Source: a virus. Taken from it: 44,332 nucleotides of DNA. The stretch covers positions 1 through 44,332 of the IMG/VR virus record IMGVR_UViG_3300038701_002607, one strand, 5' to 3'. Position 1 is the stretch's first letter, and every line of letters starts with the position of its first letter. Shown here piece after piece: positions 6,399-13,487 of the stretch. The notes beneath the pieces were generated by a model. The model was not told where the DNA came from, did not search any database, and was given only the letters and a program-made list of their open reading frames with translations. Made by a program: the position numbers and the translations under genes.

Positions 6399-7015
6399 GC
6401 GATCCTCCTGTGCGCTGTGTTGATAAGCTCTTCATCAAGGCGCTGTTGTACTTTGTAGAAATAGCTGGCGGGCAGGCCATGCAGCTCGTGCAGCTCGCAC
6501 CCCCGGGCCTTGGCACACGCCATCAGGATGATGATGCCAGCGCCCTCACGGACCATTTCGGCGGACTCGTAGAGCGCGAGGATGCACTCGGCTTTGCGCA
6601 GCTCATTGAGGCGTTGTTGGTTGGTGGTCTGGCGAACTGAGCGCACGCGATACTTGGGGCGCATCGACTCGTGCCATGCTTCGTCGTCGATCCCCATCGA
6701 TCTGACGGTTTGCTTCATGCGTCCGTAGTGGCCCCAGAAGTCCTTGCCCTTGGGGTCAATCTCATCGTCGTCGTTGGCGGGTTGCACATCCGCGAAGATG
6801 GCCTCATACCTGCGGTGGTACATGTCCATGGTGTTTTGCAGACACACGATGGTGCGCTCACATGCGTCGTACATGCCGCGAAGGTGGTTGATGTCATCAC
6901 CACCCATCATCAACGCACTCAGAGCGTCATAGGTGCGCTCGATAGCAGCATCGATTTGTTTGGCCTGGGCGTCGATGAGGACGTTGATTTTGGTGAGGTC
7001 GTTCGCTGTGTACAT
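6395..7015 (-). CDS. Hypothetical first gene of the leftward early operon
   Basis: 206 residues, largely alpha-helical, with a central acidic linker (PANDDDEIDPKGKDFWGH) and a Cys-containing C-terminal segment (ILMACAKARGCELHELHG). It is the promoter-proximal gene of the leftward transcript and starts 27 bases from the operator region at 7042-7150. I recognise no family. Position suggests an early regulatory or host-takeover role. Confidence 0.7.
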   Translation of the reverse strand: MYTANDLTKINVLIDAQAKQIDAAIERTYDALSALMMGGDDINHLRGMYDACERTIVCLQNTMDMYHRRYEAIFADVQPANDDDEIDPKGKDFWGHYGRMKQTVRSMGIDDEAWHESMRPKYRVRSVRQTTNQQRLNELRKAECILALYESAEMVREGAGIIILMACAKARGCELHELHGLPASYFYKVQQRLDEELINTAHRRIA

Positions 7016-7041
7016 GATTTTCGCCGTGCTCAGAACTGAAA

Positions 7042-7150
7042 TGACAATTTATCACCTTGTTGACTTGAAGATCACCACTAAGCGGTGATATTGTCATTAT
7101 GGCGACGATATTGTTCATGTCAATCCCCTTTGGCGGAAATATTGTTCAAA
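7042..7150. promoter_or_regulatory. Switch region with repeated operators between divergent genes
   Basis: Two copies of a direct repeat GGCGAnnATATTGTTCA lie at 7101-7119 and 7132-7150 (second copy GGCGGAAATATTGTTCA). An imperfect inverted pair, TGACAATTTATCACC (7042-7056) and GGTGATATTGTCA (7084-7096), lies to the left. A third direct copy sits on the promoter at 7599. The region separates the leftward operon from the XRE regulator, so these are probably its operators. Confidence 0.65.
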
Positions 7151-7193
7151 CGGCGAGTTTTTCGATCTAGAATCCCTTCAATGGAGCGCGAGA

Positions 7194-7529
7194 ATGCAGG
7201 CACTTTCACCAATAAACACTCTGACCAATCAAACCAACCAGAGTGGGGATATACGCATCGTGAGCAATGAAGAGCTACTTCAAGAGACCTTGGAATCAAT
7301 TGGCCTTCAACTGAAGATCGAAAGATCTTTTAAGAAGCTAAGCCAAAAGGAAGCGGCTGATATAGCCGGATTGCACCGAAGAACGATCTCAGATCTGGAG
7401 AACGGTAAAAACGGTAACATCAAAACAATGATTCAGTATGCTCTGGCGCTTGATGTAAGCTTTGCTCTTCTTATTGCAAGGGCTGAGCACGAAATGGAGA
7501 TGCGCAGAAACGGCATAGTCATTAAATAA
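7194..7529 (+). CDS. XRE-family transcriptional regulator (probable switch repressor)
   Basis: 111 residues. The helix-turn-helix of the XRE/HipB type is clear: LKIERSFKKLSQKEAADIAG, then LHRRTISDLENGKNGNIKTM, followed by the usual ALALDVSF helix. There is no cleavable C-terminal LexA-like domain, so if it is the lysogeny repressor it is a short Cro/HipB-like one. GGAG seven bases before ATG 7194 supports this start; GTG 7260 is an alternative that would remove a disordered N-terminus. It faces the leftward operon across the operators at 7042-7150 and is followed by a strong terminator. Confidence 0.85.
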   Translation: MQALSPINTLTNQTNQSGDIRIVSNEELLQETLESIGLQLKIERSFKKLSQKEAADIAGLHRRTISDLENGKNGNIKTMIQYALALDVSFALLIARAEHEMEMRRNGIVIK

Positions 7530-7552
7530 CGTCACCAGATCGCGCTTCGATC

Positions 7553-7578
7553 AACGCACCATCGGTGCGCTTTTTTTT
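7553..7578 (+). terminator. Terminator of the XRE regulator
   Basis: Stem CGCACC-ATC-GGTGCG (7555-7569) followed by eight T (7571-7578). It isolates the regulator from the replication promoter that begins six bases later. Confidence 0.88.
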
Positions 7579-7583
7579 ATCTG

Positions 7584-7617
7584 TTGACTTAGGGTTGTGG
7601 CGATAATATTGTTCAAG
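7584..7617 (+). promoter_or_regulatory. Repressible rightward promoter with overlapping operator
   Basis: -35 TTGACT (7584-7589), 17-base spacer, -10 TATTGT (7607-7612). The third operator copy, GGCGATAATATTGTTCA (7599-7615), covers the -10, so binding would block transcription. The predicted start of transcription is only about ten bases before ATG 7627, which would explain the missing Shine-Dalgarno site there. Confidence 0.6.
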
Positions 7618-7626
7618 TGATGCAGA

Positions 7627-7981
7627 ATGTCACTTAATGGTTTGTCTTATGAAAACACTCGCCCTATGGCTTACGAAGGTCCCCAAACATGGGGGTGGTG
7701 GAACTGGAGATTGGCTTACCGCAATACTGTGGTTGCCAATTCAGCAGTGTTGCACCTGCTTGGTTGGTCTCGATGAAGCTCAACAGATATTCGACACCTC
7801 AGGCCTCAGCTTGCCTGAAGGCCTCGACCTGTTGTCTCAAGCCGAACAAGGCGGGTGGATTTCTTCACTTGAAGTGCACCATGACAAAGTGTCGTTTCGG
7901 CTTTCAATCCCCCAAAAAAAGAACGCTCGCAGCAATGATGCTGCGAGCGTTCAATCAACCATGCCCGAAGGCCTAGTCTAA
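7627..7981 (+). pseudogene. Small pre-replication gene read in two frames (+1 frameshift at about 7771)
   Basis: From ATG 7627 the frame encodes 49 residues with a protein-like aromatic run (WGWWNWRLAYRN) and AVLHLLGWS, then stops at TGA 7774-7776. The +1 frame, open from 7637 to 7981, becomes protein-like exactly there (DEAQQIFDTSGLSLPEGLDL, then GGWISSLEVHHDKVSFRLS), while its own N-terminal part does not. The two good halves join at TCT C GAT GAA. This is either a programmed +1 shift, a real broken gene or a sequencing error. An ATGA at the stop opens a third, poor frame. It is the first gene after the operator-controlled rightward promoter. Function unknown; the C-terminal half resembles a small winged-helix unit. 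Confidence 0.5.
7914..7952 (-). terminator. Strong leftward terminator inside the end of the 7627-7981 gene
   Basis: A perfect 14-bp stem, GAACGCTCGCAGCA (7921-7934) and its complement (7939-7952), has a 4-base loop. On the minus strand it is followed by seven T (7920-7914). It would stop antisense transcripts coming from the replication region before they reach the switch. On the plus strand it lacks a T run. Confidence 0.7.
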
Positions 7982-8040
7982 GTCTGTGGTGGACACAGGT
8001 TAGCCCTCCGGCACACGCGCGTCAAGCGCATGGAGGCATT

Positions 8041-9198
8041 ATGTACAGTAACACGATCGATTACCTGAGAAGAGTAAGCCAAGGCGATCTGGGCAAAGCT
8101 CAGAAGGCCATCCTCATGGCGTTGGCCCTTAGACCCGAAGCTGAAAGCGGAGAAATGTGTTGGATCACCGACACCGAACTGGCAAACCTCTCCTCGTGCA
8201 CCCGCCGAACCATTATCAGCCACCGCCAAGCACTCGAAGATGCCGGGTGGTTTGTGCTCATTCGAGACGAGCAAAACCAAGTTGGTTATCAGTTGGCTAC
8301 TGAACGCAGATCAAGTGAAATTCCTGCACACCCCTGTGAAATTGCTTCACATACTGAACGCAGATCAAGTAAAATATTTTCACAGGCACATGATGGATGT
8401 GAAGCAATTTCACGCGATTATGTTCAGTGGTGTGAAATCCCTTCTCACCCTTGTGAAAATACTGCACACCACATTGAAAACCCTCATCCGTTTGAATACA
8501 TTGAGGAATTTGACTATTTGGCGGAGCAGTCCCTCTATTGGCACAAACAGTGCTACACGAGCGCGCGCCCGGCCTGCCTTTATATAGACGATTTATCTGA
8601 GCAGCCAGCCCGCCCGCCAGAGTCTCTTTCAGCTGATCAAGGACAAGGAAAACCCAAACAAGCTGATCAAGAAAAGGGCAGGCAGGCTACCACCCCGATC
8701 TCAGAAGACACCGCGCACGAGGAAACACCCGAGACGCTTGAAGACATCTTCGAGGCCGATTGTACGTTCTTCGCGGACCAGCTCAAAGAGCATCAGGTCG
8801 AACATCTCTCAAGCACCATTCCCGCGAATGTGCGCGCATCACAAAAGGCGTTTGCCGACAGCGACACCTGGCGCACCTTCATCGAAGATAAGCTCTGTGA
8901 TTTGCGACCACGCATCAGTTCCGACAACCACATCCTGAGTGCGTTGCGCACAGACGGCAAGGAATGGCTCGTCAAGCGCGCACGCAACACGCCTCCACAC
9001 ATCCCCGCAAACATCATCAGCCTTAACGATCGCAAGAAGCCGGTCAAGTACCCCAAGGCGCGAATCCCGGTCGAAGAAGGGTTTGGTTTGGGTGGCAAAG
9101 CGCATCGGTTCGAGAAACCCGATCCAGATGAACCCAAGCGCGAGCTGACAGCGGTAGAACAACATCTCGTGCAGTTGATGCAGTTGGGGGGGAAATGA
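8041..9198 (+). CDS. Replication initiator, lambda O-like, with internal origin
   Basis: 385 residues. The N-terminus is a winged helix-turn-helix typical of phage replication initiators (WITDTELANLSSCTRRTIIS, then HRQALEDAGWFVLIRDEQ). The middle is low-complexity and corresponds at DNA level to the repeats at 8298-8460. The C-terminal part is charged and helical, as expected for a segment that recruits the helicase loader. GGAGG lies five bases before ATG 8041. The next genes are a DnaC-type loader and DnaB, so this is a complete initiator-loader-helicase set. Stop overlaps the next ATG. Confidence 0.8.
   Translation: MYSNTIDYLRRVSQGDLGKAQKAILMALALRPEAESGEMCWITDTELANLSSCTRRTIISHRQALEDAGWFVLIRDEQNQVGYQLATERRSSEIPAHPCEIASHTERRSSKIFSQAHDGCEAISRDYVQWCEIPSHPCENTAHHIENPHPFEYIEEFDYLAEQSLYWHKQCYTSARPACLYIDDLSEQPARPPESLSADQGQGKPKQADQEKGRQATTPISEDTAHEETPETLEDIFEADCTFFADQLKEHQVEHLSSTIPANVRASQKAFADSDTWRTFIEDKLCDLRPRISSDNHILSALRTDGKEWLVKRARNTPPHIPANIISLNDRKKPVKYPKARIPVEEGFGLGGKAHRFEKPDPDEPKRELTAVEQHLVQLMQLGGK
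8298..8460. repeat. Iteron-like repeats: probable replication origin within the initiator gene
   Basis: A perfect 19-bp direct repeat, TACTGAACGCAGATCAAGT, occurs at 8298-8316 and 8352-8370. Around it TGTGAAA-type motifs recur in both orientations: 8315, 8335, 8377 (inverted), 8398, 8405-8412 (inverted), 8431 and 8452. The stretch is AT-richer than its surroundings. Origins built of iterons inside the initiator gene are known from lambdoid phages (lambda O). Confidence 0.65.
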
Positions 9199-9872
9199 TG
9201 GAAACGACAACATGTCAAGAGTGCGGATGCACCATGCAGGTGCTTGGTTTTGCAAGTTATTCATTCCCTCGTCCATACTGCGACTCATGCAGCAAAGCCA
9301 AGGAGCGGGAGTACCAGGCCAAAAAGTCGAGCGAGCGCATCAGGAAGGCGTTGTGTGGCGTGATCACTCGCCGCGAACTCGCCGTCCTGCTCAAGCTCCA
9401 GGTCACGCTTCCTGAGCCATTGCAGGACATCATCAACGGCCATCACGACGCCAGTGCGTACAAGTGGGCGCTGCTCCACGGTGACACTGGTGTGGGTAAG
9501 ACGACGTTGTTGCACAAGTTCGCCCTCAACTTCGCCACGCACCATCACGAGCACTTGCCGTCAATGATGTACGTGACCGAACCCGAGATCATGGCAGACC
9601 TCAAACGGTTCGAGCGCACATACAAACACTATGCAGATGTGGGGTTGCTCCTGGTCGACGAGCTGGGCCTGTCCGCTGGCACGGAGTACGAGTTTCGGCA
9701 GTGGTCGAGCATCATCAACGACCGATACCGTCACGGTCGCATCACAGTCATGGCATCGAACGTCTCCCCTGAAGCCCTCAAAGAACACCCCATGTTTGGC
9801 GCTCGCACGATGCGACGCATCAATGAGATGGCGGGCGAGGAAGGTGTCATCCACATGCAGGGGGCGCCATGA
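9195..9872 (+). CDS. dnaC: DnaC-like helicase loader ATPase
   Basis: 225 residues. An N-terminal zinc-finger-like part has CQECGC and YCDSCSK. It is followed by an AAA+ ATPase core with Walker A GDTGVGKTT (about residue 97), Walker B LLLVDELG and sensor-like VMASN. Order and motifs match phage DnaC/DnaI-type loaders that deliver DnaB to the origin. The ATG at 9195 overlaps the initiator stop; a second ATG three bases later is equally placed behind the GGGGGG site. Stop overlaps the dnaB start. Confidence 0.88.
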   Translation: MMETTTCQECGCTMQVLGFASYSFPRPYCDSCSKAKEREYQAKKSSERIRKALCGVITRRELAVLLKLQVTLPEPLQDIINGHHDASAYKWALLHGDTGVGKTTLLHKFALNFATHHHEHLPSMMYVTEPEIMADLKRFERTYKHYADVGLLLVDELGLSAGTEYEFRQWSSIINDRYRHGRITVMASNVSPEALKEHPMFGARTMRRINEMAGEEGVIHMQGAP

Positions 9873-11188
9873 GTCAGGTATACAATGCTGGCGTGTCTGC
9901 GTATCACAATGACGAGGCGGAGAACTCCGTGCTCGGTGCTGTGTTCATCGACAATACGGCCATGGATGAGATCAACACGATGATCACCCGTGAGTCGTTT
10001 TATCGCGAGTCCACACGCTACATCTACGACGCGATGCTGCATCTGCACGAGCGCGCTGAGGCCATTGACGTGGTCACTGTGACGGACCGGCTCGTCGAGA
10101 TGAATGTGTATGAGGCCGTGGGTGGTGCTCATTTTTTGACCCAATTGTCCAATGAGGTGCCCTCTGCGGCCAATGTCTTACACTATGCCAACATCATGCG
10201 CCGCAAGCACGTCACGCGGCAACTGGTGACCCATGGCGATGAGATGCGCCAGATGGTCGAGAGCGCGACCTACGAAGAACTCATCGCATACGCCGAAGAC
10301 GAACCCACCCGCATCCTCTCGCAGATCCAACAGACACGCACCCACCGTCTCTCAGACCTCATGTACGAGGCGATGGATAGGTGGGAGGCCATCACCCGAG
10401 GAGAGCAACGCGCCACGGGGCTGTTAAGCGGTATCCGGTCGTTGGATGAGATCCTCGGTGGAGCATACCCCGACCAGTTGATTACGGTGGCGGGCAGGCC
10501 AGCCATGGGCAAAAGCTCGCTCGCAAACAACTGGGCAGTTAACATCGCCAAAGGGGGTGATGCGGTCGGGTTTATCTCATTGGAGATGGAGGCTCGAAAG
10601 ATCGTCGAGCGCGCGTTGTGTGCCGAAGCTGAGGTCAACTCGCGCAGGCTCAAGGAGGGCACGCTCGACTCCAAGGGGTGGCAGCGCCTCGGTGATCAAA
10701 TCGGTAAATTTGGGGAGTACGGCTTCCACGTCGATGACACGCCCAGGATGACGCTGGCGCAGTTTAACACGCTGGCCCGTCGGTGGGTGCTGCGTGACAA
10801 GGTGCGCGCCATCTTCGTGGACTACCTGCAACTGATGCAGGCACCAGGTGCGCGCTCTCGTGAGCAAGAGATCAGTGAGATATCTCGTACGCTCAAGGGC
10901 ACGGCGCGCGAGCTGCACATCCCCGTCATTGCGCTGGCTCAATTGTCTCGCAAGTTAGAGGAACGCGCAGATAAAAGACCCCTGCTCTCGGATATCCGTG
11001 AGTCAGGGGCCATTGAGCAAGACAGCGACGTAGTGATCTTCACGTACCGAGATCATGTCTACAATCCCGGTACACCCGCGTCTGAGGCTGAACTCAACGT
11101 CGCCAAACACCGCGAGGGGCCAACCGGCATCGCTCACGCAGGGTGGGATGGCGCACACACACGCTTCGTCAATGCAAGGTTGTTTTGA
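9869..11188 (+). CDS. dnaB: Replicative DNA helicase DnaB
   Basis: 439 residues with both DnaB domains. The N-terminal helical domain starts with DEAENSVLGAVFID. The RecA-like domain carries Walker A GRPAMGKSS (about residue 212), FISLEME, Walker B FVDYLQLM, IALAQLSRKLEERADK with DIRESGAIEQD, and the C-terminal NVAKHREGPTG motif with the arginine finger. It unwinds DNA ahead of the fork as a ring hexamer. ATG 9869 overlaps the loader stop (ATGA). Length is slightly under the usual 450-470. No primase gene is visible nearby, so host primase is probably used. Confidence 0.95.
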   Translation: MSQVYNAGVSAYHNDEAENSVLGAVFIDNTAMDEINTMITRESFYRESTRYIYDAMLHLHERAEAIDVVTVTDRLVEMNVYEAVGGAHFLTQLSNEVPSAANVLHYANIMRRKHVTRQLVTHGDEMRQMVESATYEELIAYAEDEPTRILSQIQQTRTHRLSDLMYEAMDRWEAITRGEQRATGLLSGIRSLDEILGGAYPDQLITVAGRPAMGKSSLANNWAVNIAKGGDAVGFISLEMEARKIVERALCAEAEVNSRRLKEGTLDSKGWQRLGDQIGKFGEYGFHVDDTPRMTLAQFNTLARRWVLRDKVRAIFVDYLQLMQAPGARSREQEISEISRTLKGTARELHIPVIALAQLSRKLEERADKRPLLSDIRESGAIEQDSDVVIFTYRDHVYNPGTPASEAELNVAKHREGPTGIAHAGWDGAHTRFVNARLF

Positions 11189-11192
11189 TGTG

Positions 11193-11531
11193 TCACTTCA
11201 CTACCAGTCCGGCCCGTCGTCTGGCCTCAAAGGCAAGCTCGTTATCCTCATTGGATGGCATGGCAGACTGCGCGAAGCGTCGAAGCCCCTCGAAGTCTCT
11301 GTACACCAGAACGAGCAGCGCCATGATGTCCTGCTCGATCTGGTCGAGGGTCGTCTCGGGATGGATGGTGATGGATGTACGTGCCCATGTGCGGCTGGTC
11401 ATGTATGCACGTGGTCCGTCCTCGGTGTCGATGATGGCCGTGGGGTGTGTGTCAATCCACCCACTGTTGTTGCAAACACCCGCTGAGCAACGGTTTTTGT
11501 GGTCGACGTCGAAGGTGATGTACTTGCTCAT
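11193..11531 (-). CDS. Hypothetical protein, convergent to dnaB
   Basis: 112 residues, the only leftward gene in this neighbourhood. It begins MSKYITFDVDHKNRC with CSAGVC and NSGWIDTH, has a central strand-rich part and ends in a helix rich in Arg/Glu. AAAGGA lies seven bases before ATG 11531. Stop is only five bases from the dnaB stop on the other strand. Its probable leader is the multi-hairpin region 11583-11763. Family not recognised. Confidence 0.6.
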   Translation of the reverse strand: MSKYITFDVDHKNRCSAGVCNNSGWIDTHPTAIIDTEDGPRAYMTSRTWARTSITIHPETTLDQIEQDIMALLVLVYRDFEGLRRFAQSAMPSNEDNELAFEARRRAGLVVK

Positions 11532-11582
11532 GGAAGTGTCCTTTTGTTTGATGGTTTTACGACCAAAGCAAGAGGTTCCCGA

Positions 11583-11763
11583 GGTTGCATTTCTGTCAGA
11601 ATTGACAGATGATGCAACCCATTCGTGTGGCAGCTCTTGCAGCGATCGCACAACAGCGAGGTCAGGTTCTTTCCGGGAGCTGACCTCGCGTCATTTCTTG
11701 GTCCTTTTAAGGGTAAACAAGGGCCAAAAGTGCACAAAGGAAAAAATACTAAATCTTTGTGCA
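11583..11763. ncRNA. Four consecutive inverted repeats: structured intergenic region
   Basis: H1 pairs GGTTGCAT/ATGCAACC and CTGTCA/TGACAG (11583-11619). H2 is a perfect 10-bp GCGAGGTCAG/CTGACCTCGC (11656-11689). H3 pairs TTGGTCCTT with AAGGGCCAA, one GU (11698-11727). H4 is a perfect TGCACAAAG/CTTTGTGCA (11731-11763). No T runs follow, so these are not ordinary terminators. The region lies between the divergent genes 11193-11531 and 11977-12297 and could be a leader RNA, a small RNA or a DNA structure used in replication. The rest of the gap (11764-11976) is AT-rich and has a palindrome, CAGATC-GAA-GATCTG, at 11899-11913. Confidence 0.5.
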
Positions 11764-11976
11764 GTAGCGTTTTCTTCGAGCAAACACCGTTCACGTTTTT
11801 CTCAAACGTCGTTTATTTGGCTCAATTGGTCGCAAATCGATCAAAATGTTGAGTTCGATCAGGCGATCAAATCACAACAAAAACAAGGGGATGTTACGCA
11901 GATCGAAGATCTGTGCATTGGGACCGCTGTGCCTGCCCCGATTAGTAACTGTGTAAAACATTGCACAAGGAGTCGT

Positions 11977-12297
11977 ATGGACTGGTTACAAAGAGCCGAT
12001 GCTGCACCGAATATCGCTGAGCAGTGGTATCTGTTTGAAACGATGCTCACCGCCAATGGATGGCGCACTGCCGCGTTGCCTTGCATGGTCTACGGACCAC
12101 ACTACCACTGTGGCTTGCGCATGGAAGAGCATGTGCCTGTACTGGTCACATCCAACGGCGAGTACACCGATGAGGTGGAGCTGCCCGCTGGCCAATGGAA
12201 CATCGCGGGCATGGTGGCCTGGACACAGGGTGTCTATGAGCGACATGCCTCATCGGTGGAGCCAGAAGCGGGCGAAAGGGGTGTGGCATGTCCGTAA
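11977..12297 (+). CDS. Hypothetical protein
   Basis: 106 residues starting MDWLQRADAA, with a helical first half (AEQWYLFETMLTANGW) and a His/Cys-containing middle (YGPHYHCGL). AAGGAG six bases before ATG 11977 makes this a confident start. A much longer frame runs upstream to 11143 but crosses the structured region and the opposite-strand gene and reads poorly. Stop overlaps the next start by ten bases. Function not recognised. Confidence 0.7.
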   Translation: MDWLQRADAAPNIAEQWYLFETMLTANGWRTAALPCMVYGPHYHCGLRMEEHVPVLVTSNGEYTDEVELPAGQWNIAGMVAWTQGVYERHASSVEPEAGERGVACP

Positions 12298-12872
12298 CGG
12301 ATATGTTTATCCCCATGGGGCTGTCGCCTCGATCGGTGAGGAACCGCCGTCACGTGCGCTCGTATCGTATGTTGGTGGCGGGGTTGAGTTGCTCATCCGT
12401 GGTGTGTCGCGCTGTCGGTACGGGCAAGCGGCGCGGGTACGATGTGCTCCTTTGCAGCATCAGTGGTGAGCATTGCCTGATCGTGGAGGTGGGTAACATG
12501 TTTGCGCTGTTGAGATTGCGCGATGATTGGACTGCCCAACAGGTGCGTCCATGGCTCAATCAAACGGTCGAGACGCTTGAGGGGGTACTTCAAGTGAAGG
12601 TCACGCATCGACGCATCGCAGTGGGTGACACCGTGCGTCTGGGCGATGTGTCGTTTTGCGTGGCAGGCATCGACGAGGGTGAGGAACGCGCCCAGGCGTA
12701 CATCATGTATCAAAACCAACGGCGCACACTGTGGAAGAAGGACTCCGAGCGCATCAATGGCGTGCATGTATATGCCGCAGTCGAGGAGCCTCATAAGTCC
12801 AAACGTGGGCGCATTATCATGACCTTCGTGCATCCTCCCGGTTTGCACGTACATGTGGAGCAAGGGCAGTGA
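12288..12872 (+). CDS. Hypothetical protein
   Basis: 194 residues. The first 45 are Arg/Ser-rich; from about residue 50 a beta-rich domain is likely (YDVLLCSISGEHCLIVEVGN, RIAVGDTVRLGDVSFCVAGI). No motif that I recognise. The start at ATG 12288 overlaps the upstream gene and the stop overlaps the next GTG start, so it is part of a coupled group of four small genes (11977-13215). Confidence 0.65.
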   Translation: MSVTDMFIPMGLSPRSVRNRRHVRSYRMLVAGLSCSSVVCRAVGTGKRRGYDVLLCSISGEHCLIVEVGNMFALLRLRDDWTAQQVRPWLNQTVETLEGVLQVKVTHRRIAVGDTVRLGDVSFCVAGIDEGEERAQAYIMYQNQRRTLWKKDSERINGVHVYAAVEEPHKSKRGRIIMTFVHPPGLHVHVEQGQ

Positions 12873-13003
12873 GCAAACGAAGTTGGCGTGAATTGATGGT
12901 CATTGTGGCATTGAGTGTGCTCATCGGCACTTTGCAGACATTGCAGAACTGGGCAAACGCCAAGCTCAACGAATATCTGTACCCACCAAAGAGGCCGTCA
13001 TGA
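12869..13003 (+). CDS. Tiny 44-residue membrane protein (GTG start)
   Basis: A 45-codon frame starts at GTG 12869, overlapping the previous stop as GTGA, and ends with TGA 13001-13003 overlapping the next ATG. A basic N-terminus (MSKRSWREL) precedes one hydrophobic helix (MVIVALSVLIGTLQTLQNW) and a basic, Pro-containing tail. Below the usual length cut-off, but coupled on both sides. Function unknown. Confidence 0.6.
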   Translation: MSKRSWRELMVIVALSVLIGTLQTLQNWANAKLNEYLYPPKRPS

Positions 13004-13215
13004 AGGGGTATCGACCATACAAGCATAGGTCTGATCGTCATGTTTACAGTTCTTTGGACTCTTACCGAAGACGAACGCGAAACAGGCCGACATCCACAAC
13101 GATCGATATTTTCAGAAGCATTAAGTTGGAAGTGGAGCATCGAGAGAAGCTCAAGCGTGTCCACAAACAACGTTGGGATGAGGCGGGCAGGCCAACACCC
13201 TATCCCATCATCTGA
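13000..13215 (+). CDS. Small basic hypothetical protein
   Basis: 71 residues, very basic (YRPYKHRSDRHV, then YRRRTRNRP) followed by a charged helix (KLEVEHREKLKRVHKQRW). The ATG overlaps the preceding stop. Such basic composition suggests nucleic-acid binding, but no family is recognisable. Last gene before the late region. Confidence 0.55.
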   Translation: MKGYRPYKHRSDRHVYSSLDSYRRRTRNRPTSTTIDIFRSIKLEVEHREKLKRVHKQRWDEAGRPTPYPII

Positions 13216-13279
13216 CACACCACAGGTGACGACCTGCCGGGATCTGCTACCCACAGGCCAACACCCATAAAATACAAGA

Positions 13280-13302
13280 TGCCCCGATCAATGATCGGGG
13301 CA
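13280..13302. other. Near-perfect palindrome before the late region
   Basis: TGCCCCGATCA (13280-13290) and TGATCGGGGCA (13292-13302) are exact complements around one base. There is no T run after it. It could be an operator or a hairpin ending the 13000-13215 transcript weakly. It lies three bases before the larger RNA fold. Confidence 0.5.
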
Positions 13303-13305
13303 CTA

Positions 13306-13411
13306 TGCTGTACCGAGATGGCCCATGCCCCATGCGGGGGAAACGCAACTGGCAAGTTGACGGGGCATGACGGACGCCCTGGCCGGTGTCCCCGGTTGTT
13401 TCGGTACAGCA
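13306..13411 (+). ncRNA. Candidate structured RNA upstream of the terminase genes
   Basis: A perfect 11-bp closing helix, TGCTGTACCGA (13306-13316) with TCGGTACAGCA (13401-13411), surrounds three further helices: ATGCCCC/GGGGCAT (13325-13331 with 13362-13368), an inner CAACT-GGCA-AGTTG tetraloop hairpin (13346-13359), and GGACGCC/GGTGTCC with one GU pair (13372-13378 with 13385-13391). This multibranched plan over 106 bases is far more ordered than chance and does not look like a terminator. It ends 76 bases before the small terminase gene, so it may be a leader or riboregulator of late genes, a small RNA, or a packaging element. I do not recognise it as a known RNA family. Confidence 0.5.
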
Positions 13412-13487
13412 CCATTTACAACCAAAATGCGCATATTCTCAAGGGATACGCATATTTTGCCCATATGTTGAGATAGGAAGAGGCGTT

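Noticed and set aside
7689-7976. Alternative rightward frame within the 7627-7981 gene
   Set aside because: Cys/Lys/Ser-rich and unlike protein compared with the neighbouring frames.
11528-11794. Leftward 88-codon frame with CDRCKSCH, overlapping the 11531 start as ATGA
   Set aside because: Tempting because of the overlap and the Cys pairs, but it runs through all four inverted repeats and has poor composition; kept as non-coding structure.
11143-12297. Long rightward frame of 384 codons
   Set aside because: Only its last 106 codons behave like protein and have a Shine-Dalgarno site (start 11977). The rest crosses the dnaB end, the opposite-strand gene and the stem-loop region.
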